Of a stretch of 9,241 bases of DNA, positions 5,367 to 9,241 are shown piece after piece. The DNA lies in contig JACIWG010000055.1 in the NCBI GenBank assembly GCA_014361085.1, positions 1-9,241 on the forward strand. Reading direction: 5' to 3'. The position numbers and the translations under genes were made by a program. The stretch comes from Nitrososphaeria archaeon (GTDB lineage Archaea > Thermoproteota > Nitrososphaeria > JACIWG01). Below the pieces are notes generated by a model. That model was not told where the DNA came from, searched no databases, and saw nothing but the letters and a program-made list of their open reading frames with translations. Position 1 is the first letter of the stretch. Each line of letters begins with the position of its first letter.

Positions 5367-6114
5367 AGGGCTGTTGAACACATTCTATAATATATGGGCC
5401 TCTAAAGTTTGATGTTCTAAGCTTTGATATAACATACTTCCAGTTTACTGTACCAGAACCTATCATCTTATGGCTGTCTGAAGTTCCATCATTATCGTGT
5501 ACGTGAACAGCTCCAATTCTGTCAACTAGAAGGTCGAGGAAACGTTTAACACTAGATCCTATATTTGCGTGCCCAACATCGAACGCTAAACCCAGACTCG
5601 ATCCAGTTCTTTTATAAAATTCAATAAATTCTTCCGGGTCAGTGAACATGTGCCCCATGCCAGGAACATGATTTTCTAAGAAAACAGTCAACCCTAAAGA
5701 CCTAGAGAAGTCCATAATTTCTTCTAGGAAATGATAGTGTTCAACCTTAAGAGTGTCCCTAGAATAGCCCTTAGGAACAGTGGTGGGATGAAAAACGTAG
5801 GCTAATGGAGAAAGTTGTGCAGCATTTTCGATAGAAGACTTAAGTCGACTAATAGATTTTCTTCTAGTTGTATAGTTTGGATTAAGATAGTCTGTTACTA
5901 GAAATGGAGCGTGCACTGTAAAATTTACACCAGACTCTTTTAACCGCCTATATTGTATAAGATTGTATTTTTTTGCAAGAGAATATGCACCCTCATCCAG
6001 TATATCCCAAGCGTCTGGAGCGTTCTCACAATCTATTTTATTAGAAATTTCTTTTAAAACATAATTGAATGGTTTAGGCCAAAGATAGAGTATGGAAAGC
6101 GAGATAATGTTCAT
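5320..6114 (-). CDS. Sugar phosphate isomerase/epimerase-like TIM-barrel protein
   Basis: Member of the xylose-isomerase-like TIM-barrel superfamily (sugar isomerases, epimerases and endonuclease IV relatives), probably cytosolic and metal-dependent. In 264 residues the usual ligand positions are visible at strand ends: VHAP (67-70), VFHP (107-110), FLENH (145-149, E147), FDVGHAN (178-184, D179 and H182), HVHDND (204-209), DSHKMIGSGTVNW (213-225), and E245 in IIEC. Pattern and length resemble sugar phosphate isomerase/epimerases more than endonuclease IV, but the substrate cannot be read from sequence. The ATG at 6114 follows AAGGTAGGATTGG, a partial Shine-Dalgarno match. It is the last gene of a minus-strand operon, 22 bp after the UPF0201 gene, and its last 15 codons overlap the end of rnz on the other strand. 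A link to its operon partners is not obvious. Confidence 0.85.
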   Translation of the reverse strand: MNIISLSILYLWPKPFNYVLKEISNKIDCENAPDAWDILDEGAYSLAKKYNLIQYRRLKESGVNFTVHAPFLVTDYLNPNYTTRRKSISRLKSSIENAAQLSPLAYVFHPTTVPKGYSRDTLKVEHYHFLEEIMDFSRSLGLTVFLENHVPGMGHMFTDPEEFIEFYKRTGSSLGLAFDVGHANIGSSVKRFLDLLVDRIGAVHVHDNDGTSDSHKMIGSGTVNWKYVISKLRTSNFRGPYIIECVQQPFTSLQILRNLLSCKP

Positions 6115-6136
6115 CCAATCCTACCTTTTTACAATT

Positions 6137-6556
6137 TTAGAAGACTTCACCAGCAAGCCATTCTATAACATTATCAATGTCTGGACTTTCTATTTCAACA
6201 AAAATTGGGCCGAGTGGAGATTCACCCTCCTCCTCGCAGACGACGATATTGCCAATGTATGCAACCTGCCTATTCAGCATAAGTTTTGTTGACGAGCCAA
6301 CCTTATTCGATAGAAGAAGCCTCTTTACTGCTGAAACAACCTGCCTATCCCTAATCTTGCTGTAGATAAAGTACAAGGCCTTCTCGTCATCGAACTCGTA
6401 TAGTATGAAATCTTCTTCAACCATAATATTCTTTGGTTCAACATGGCCTACAACATTCTTTATAGCAAGCTCAACCTTTTTAGGGTCCTCAGAAGGTTCA
6501 ACAGTAGCATAAACTTTCACCTTAACACTTGTATCAAGAGAAGGTATTCGCCTCAT
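6137..6556 (-). CDS. UPF0201 family conserved archaeal protein (putative RNA-binding domain)
   Basis: Conserved archaeal protein of unknown exact function, in a family annotated as a predicted RNA-binding domain. Signature stretches are present: VYATVEPSEDPKKVELAI near the N-terminus, KIRDRQVVSAVKRLLL in the middle, then LNRQVAYIGN, EEEGESPLGPIFVEI and the final IEWLAGEVF. The ATG at 6556 (MRRIPSLDTSV, 139 residues) is preferred because GAGG lies 9 nt upstream. An in-frame ATG at 6565 would add three residues and overlap the upstream gene by 8 bp, but GAGG abuts that ATG and could not serve it. Only 1 bp separates the stop of the UPF0200 kinase gene from this start, so the two are translated together. 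In Archaeoglobus the two families are fused in one protein, which supports a shared task. Confidence 0.9.
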   Translation of the reverse strand: MRRIPSLDTSVKVKVYATVEPSEDPKKVELAIKNVVGHVEPKNIMVEEDFILYEFDDEKALYFIYSKIRDRQVVSAVKRLLLSNKVGSSTKLMLNRQVAYIGNIVVCEEEGESPLGPIFVEIESPDIDNVIEWLAGEVF

Positions 6557-6557
6557 T

Positions 6558-7112
6558 TCAAACATCCTCTTTAAGCCAAAGACTAATCTGAACCTTAACC
6601 TTCTTAATTAGCGCATCCAATGTTGAATTGTTTGAAATTATTTCATCAGATAATGCTATAGCATCACCTAAACCTACTTCAAGCTCCCTCCTATCTCTTA
6701 AATCAAAATCTTCTCTAGAAATAGGAGCGTCCTTTCTCCCCCTTGATACAAGAAAATGGTAACGCCTTTCAGGAGAAGCGTGTATGGCAAGAAGCCTAGT
6801 TTTTCCAATACTCCGGTAAACTTGAACCTCGTGAACACTTCTTATACCGTCAACGACAATCAGACGCTTGTCTCTTGGAAAATTTTTTAGAGAAAGCTGT
6901 GCCACAGCTTGTGGACCAAACTTTTCACGTAAATCCTTCATCACAATACCACAATTTCTATCGTTTACTTCAAGACCCCTTGACATTGTCTCCTCTCGAA
7001 CAACATCACCTAAACTTATGTAATAGAAACCCATCCGCTCAATAGCCTTTGCAACAGTAGTTTTACCTGAACCAGGCATTCCTGTCAAACATAGTATAAG
7101 TTGAGGATTCAA
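6558..7112 (-). CDS. UPF0200 family P-loop nucleotide kinase-like protein
   Basis: Predicted cytosolic P-loop kinase related to adenylate and dephospho-CoA kinases; the substrate is not established for this archaeal family. In 184 residues the Walker A loop GMPGSGKTT (11-19) comes first, then ISLGDVVREE (32-41) as in nucleoside monophosphate kinases, VVDGIRS (86-92, Walker B-like), and the lid and terminal region with SPERRYHFLVSRGR (113-126) and FDLRDRRELEVGLGDAIALS (136-155), the family signature. The start must be the TTG at 7112. The first in-frame ATG is residue 12, inside the P-loop, a stop lies upstream at 7127-7125, and no other usual start codon lies between. A TATA-like stretch near 7145-7155 fits a short leader. 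First gene of the UPF0200-UPF0201-TIM barrel operon and divergent from thpR. Confidence 0.88.
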   Translation of the reverse strand: MNPQLILCLTGMPGSGKTTVAKAIERMGFYYISLGDVVREETMSRGLEVNDRNCGIVMKDLREKFGPQAVAQLSLKNFPRDKRLIVVDGIRSVHEVQVYRSIGKTRLLAIHASPERRYHFLVSRGRKDAPISREDFDLRDRRELEVGLGDAIALSDEIISNNSTLDALIKKVKVQISLWLKEDV

Positions 7113-7144
7113 AGTTTGAGCACATTAACCTTTAACAAAAAGCA

Positions 7145-7155
7145 TATTATATTTT
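7145..7155 (-). promoter_or_regulatory. Candidate TATA box of the UPF0200 operon
   Basis: Minus strand reads AAAATATAATA, centred about 38 bp upstream of the TTG start at 7112. It predicts a transcription start near 7125 and a leader of roughly 12 nt. It lies in the 95-bp divergent gap with thpR. Confidence 0.45.
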
Positions 7156-7172
7156 TTAAAGTTTTTCTGTAA

Positions 7173-7180
7173 TCTTTATC
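7173..7180 (+). promoter_or_regulatory. Candidate TATA box of thpR-cca
   Basis: TCTTTATC on the plus strand, centred about 31 bp upstream of the thpR ATG at 7208, predicts transcription start near 7202. This would give an almost leaderless mRNA, in line with the lack of a Shine-Dalgarno sequence before the ATG. The match to TTTATA is moderate. Confidence 0.35.
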
Positions 7181-7207
7181 AACAGGCAAATCCTTTACAC
7201 AAACGAC

Positions 7208-7771
7208 ATGAGCATGATAAGAACCTTTATTGCTTTGGACCTAGAAGATGGGCCTACAAAAGAAAGGATTCTAGAGGTTCAAAAGGAGATCTTAAGATTA
7301 GGGGTTGAAGCTAAGCCAGTTGAGCCGGAAAACCTACATTTTACAATAAAATTTTTAGGAGAAATTGAGGAGTCAAGAGTCCAGAAGGTTATTGAAAGCG
7401 TTTCTAGAGTAAAATTTGAGCCTATAAAGGTCAAGTTTATCGGCTTAGGCGCGTTCCCATCTCTCACCCACATAAACGTTGTATGGGTTGGAGTGGACGA
7501 GAACGCAGAAAAGGCTATGATAAGACTTTGGGAGGATATTGAAAGGGAGCTAGAGAAAAAAGGTTTTCCAAGAGAAAGAAAGTTTGAGCCACATATGACG
7601 ATTATGAGAATAAAAAGTGGATTACATAAGCAGGAGCTTGCCTCAGTAATCAAAAAGTATGAGGGGACAGAGTTTGGTGAAGAAACATTTTCAAAGATAA
7701 AGGTTAAGAAGAGTGTTCTAACAAAGGATGGACCGACATATTATGACCTATATGCCCACAGCAAATTATAG
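7208..7771 (+). CDS. thpR: RNA 2',3'-cyclic phosphodiesterase (2'-5' RNA ligase family)
   Basis: Cytosolic 2H phosphoesterase of the LigT/ThpR family: it opens 2',3'-cyclic phosphate ends of RNA and in vitro can join or split 2'-5' linkages; the natural substrate is uncertain. The 187 residues hold both H-x-T catalytic motifs, HFT (44-46, in ENLHFTIKFLGEI) and HMT (129-131, in FEPHMTIMRIKSG), and the family start MIRTFIALDLED. The ATG at 7208 is used; the ATG at 7214, two codons later, gives the more usual N-terminus and is equally possible. It is followed after 1 bp by cca (stop TAG, then C, then ATG), so the two are probably one transcript. A thpR gene beside the CCA-adding enzyme is a recurrent archaeal arrangement and suggests a role in tRNA ends or repair. 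Confidence 0.94.
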   Translation: MSMIRTFIALDLEDGPTKERILEVQKEILRLGVEAKPVEPENLHFTIKFLGEIEESRVQKVIESVSRVKFEPIKVKFIGLGAFPSLTHINVVWVGVDENAEKAMIRLWEDIERELEKKGFPRERKFEPHMTIMRIKSGLHKQELASVIKKYEGTEFGEETFSKIKVKKSVLTKDGPTYYDLYAHSKL

Positions 7772-7772
7772 C

Positions 7773-9155
7773 ATGGATATAATTGATAGAGTGGTAGGGG
7801 AGGTAGCTGAGCTAGTAACACCTTCATCTAGTGAGATAGAGAAGGTTGATGTTATAGCTAAGCGTGTTTTAGAAAAGATTAGGAATGCGCTAGAATCAAG
7901 TAAATTTGAGCCGGAGATAATTTTAGGAGGATCTTACGCTAGAAACACTTGGCTACCTCTTGAGGCAGACATAGACATATTCCTGAGGTATCCAACGTAT
8001 GTTACAAGAAAAGAGTTGGAAGAAGACAGCTATAGAATCTCATGCCAAGCGTTTGGTAGAGAGAATCTGATTATAAGATATGCTGAACACCCTTACACAG
8101 AAACGTATGTTGACGATGTTAGAGTAAACGTTGTACCATGCTATAGGGTTGAGATTGGAAACTGGATGACGGCAGCGGACCGTTCACCGTACCATCTAAA
8201 GTTTGTAAAAGAAAACATTTCAAGAGAACAGACATTGGATGTAAGATTGCTTAAAAAGTTTCTAAAAAGCCAAGGAATATATGGTGCCGAAATCAAGGTT
8301 GGAGGATTCAGCGGATACATGTGTGAAACACTAATCTACAGATATGGTAGCTTCAAAAATCTGGTATTAAACGCTTCAACATGGAAACTTCCCTTAATAA
8401 TAACAGACAGTGATAGAGTTAATGAGGTTAAGGAAAAATTTAAAGGAGATAAGATTATAATAACGGACCCAGTTGACTATAACAGGAACCTTGGAAAAGC
8501 ACTTACAATAAAAAGTCTTGCAAAATTCGTGCTAGCATGCAGAAGTTTCATGAGAAAACCTTCAAAAGAATACTTTACATTAGCCAGTAAAGCATTTGAA
8601 ACCAAAAATTTAGAAGACAAAATTTTGCTAGAAAATGTAATAATTTTATTGTTCGAGCATGAAAAGATGAGTGCAGACATACTTTGGGGAATGCTTTATA
8701 AAACACTAAATCATTTCAAAAAACAATTTAACGAAAACAATTTTAGGATTGCTAGAACAGTTGCAGTAAGCGACGAAAGAAGCTATAGTGCATACCTATT
8801 CCTGTTTGAGACAAAACAGGTTTCAGAATACGAGTGCAGAATAGGACCAAGCGTCTTTGATGAAGAAAACTTCGAAAAATTTGTTGCAAAAAACGTGGGC
8901 AACTCATACATTCTATGGGTTAACGATGATGGAAAAATATGTGCACTCAAAAGAAGGGCTATCAGCACAGCCAAAAGATTGCTTGAAGAAATGCTAAAAG
9001 ATCCCATAAAATATGGAGCTTCAAGAAAGATTGTGGAAGCTTTAAAGAAAGGGAAAGTTTATGCTGGAAAAGAAATATTAGAGGTAAAAAGAGATGAAGT
9101 ATGGAGTGGAGTGATGGAGCTACTTGAACCAGGAGAAAAAAAGTATTTCAGTTGA
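7773..9155 (+). CDS. cca: CCA tRNA nucleotidyltransferase (archaeal class I CCA-adding enzyme)
   Basis: Adds and repairs the CCA end of tRNA from CTP and ATP without a nucleic acid template; cytosolic. The 460 residues show the class I order: head domain with GGSYARNTWL (52-61) and the carboxylate pair in EADIDIF (D66, D68), then RYAEHPY, VPCYRV and DRSPYH, the neck/body region RLLKKFLKSQGIYGAEIKVG (158-177), GFSGYMCE, DPVDYNRN (232-239), and the tail with GPSVFDEENFEKFV. The oddity is VRVNVVPCY: family members have Asp (A. fulgidus VEVDVVPCY, D110) where this protein has N119, the third catalytic carboxylate. The rest looks intact and under selection. The ATG at 7773 aligns with the family N-terminus and follows the thpR stop by 1 bp; in-frame ATGs at 7752, 7743 and 7728 would overlap thpR. 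No Shine-Dalgarno is seen, so it is probably translated by coupling. Confidence 0.95.
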   Translation: MDIIDRVVGEVAELVTPSSSEIEKVDVIAKRVLEKIRNALESSKFEPEIILGGSYARNTWLPLEADIDIFLRYPTYVTRKELEEDSYRISCQAFGRENLIIRYAEHPYTETYVDDVRVNVVPCYRVEIGNWMTAADRSPYHLKFVKENISREQTLDVRLLKKFLKSQGIYGAEIKVGGFSGYMCETLIYRYGSFKNLVLNASTWKLPLIITDSDRVNEVKEKFKGDKIIITDPVDYNRNLGKALTIKSLAKFVLACRSFMRKPSKEYFTLASKAFETKNLEDKILLENVIILLFEHEKMSADILWGMLYKTLNHFKKQFNENNFRIARTVAVSDERSYSAYLFLFETKQVSEYECRIGPSVFDEENFEKFVAKNVGNSYILWVNDDGKICALKRRAISTAKRLLEEMLKDPIKYGASRKIVEALKKGKVYAGKEILEVKRDEVWSGVMELLEPGEKKYFS

Positions 9156-9165
9156 AGAGCTGAAA

Positions 9166-9241
9166 ATGGAACCTTACAAGATACTCCTCTCATACCCTAA
9201 CATTATAGATGAGAGGGTGGAGAGGCTGGTTAGGGAACTTG
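9166..9241 (+). CDS. 5' end of an unrecognised gene, cut by the window edge
   Basis: The frame is open from 9115 to the edge; from the ATG at 9166 it reads MEPYKILLSYPNIIDERVER and on to VREL. The codons look like protein of the local style (charged helix, AGG arginines). The start is uncertain: AGGAG at 9131-9135 is a good ribosome-binding match but lies 30 nt before this ATG. In-frame TTG at 9124 or ATT at 9145 would give an overlap with, or near junction to, the cca end, and the peptide before the ATG (SISVEELK) also looks coding. Its position directly after cca suggests the same transcript. I do not recognise the family from 25 residues. Confidence 0.6.
   Translation, partial: MEPYKILLSYPNIIDERVERLVREL

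Noticed and set aside
5320..6114. Endonuclease IV (AP endonuclease) as identity of the TIM-barrel protein
   Set aside because: Histidine and acidic positions overlap between the families, but the spacing and the SHKMIGSG segment look more like sugar phosphate isomerase/epimerase relatives; a repair role is not supported.
6092..6365. Plus-strand frames at 6092-6292 and 6177-6365
   Set aside because: Shadows of the UPF0201 gene and the adjoining gap; no recognisable motif and no promoter of their own.
7279..7653. Minus-strand frame opposite thpR
   Set aside because: Shadow of thpR, whose two H-x-T motifs establish the coding strand.
8477..9007. Minus-strand frames opposite cca (8477-8680, 8783-9007)
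   Set aside because: Antisense to the conserved body and tail of the CCA-adding enzyme; low-complexity Ser/Leu-rich peptides typical of shadow frames.
1..9241. Hidden defence system, CRISPR array, transposon or integrated element
   Set aside because: I found no direct repeats with spacers, no terminal inverted repeats, no transposase, integrase, nuclease-helicase or toxin-antitoxin pattern; nearly every base is in housekeeping genes.

Overview
This AT-rich window is archaeal chromosome. The evidence is archaeal-type gene content (archease, class I CCA-adding enzyme, the UPF0200/UPF0201 pair, archaeal PRPP synthetase, ThpR) and TATA boxes of the TTTATA type about 25-35 bp upstream of starts. 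Most starts have little or no Shine-Dalgarno sequence, and arginine codons are mostly AGA/AGG. The TatA sequence recalls the Thaumarchaeota/Bathyarchaeota side of the TACK group, and the AmrS enzyme fits a thermophile, but the lineage is only an inference.

Layout. Positions 1-57 may hold the 5' end of a minus-strand gene. On the minus strand follow tatA (165-464), an unrecognised membrane-anchored protein (542-1246) and a class II tRNA-Ser(UGA) without encoded CCA (1354-1441). Archease (1503-1931, plus) diverges from the tRNA and seems to share its TATA element. A thioredoxin (1983-2333) and the radical SAM enzyme AmrS (2432-3451) follow on the minus strand. PRPP synthetase and tRNase Z (3496-5366, plus) are coupled by an ATGA overlap. 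tRNase Z runs tail-to-tail into a minus-strand operon, read from right to left: UPF0200 kinase (7112-6558), UPF0201 protein (6556-6137), xylose-isomerase-like TIM barrel (6114-5320). Last comes a plus-strand operon of thpR (7208-7771), cca (7773-9155) and the 5' end of an unrecognised gene from about 9166.

How the genes fit together. Five loci concern RNA ends: a tRNA lacking CCA, tRNase Z to cut its 3' trailer, the CCA-adding enzyme to rebuild the terminus, ThpR acting on 2',3'-cyclic phosphates or 2'-5' links, and archease, the activator of the RtcB RNA ligase. The rest is housekeeping: protein export, redox, PRPP supply, and conserved archaeal proteins of uncertain role. I see no mobile element, CRISPR array, phage gene or defence system. 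The oddest single feature is an Asn where the CCA-adding family carries its third catalytic Asp.
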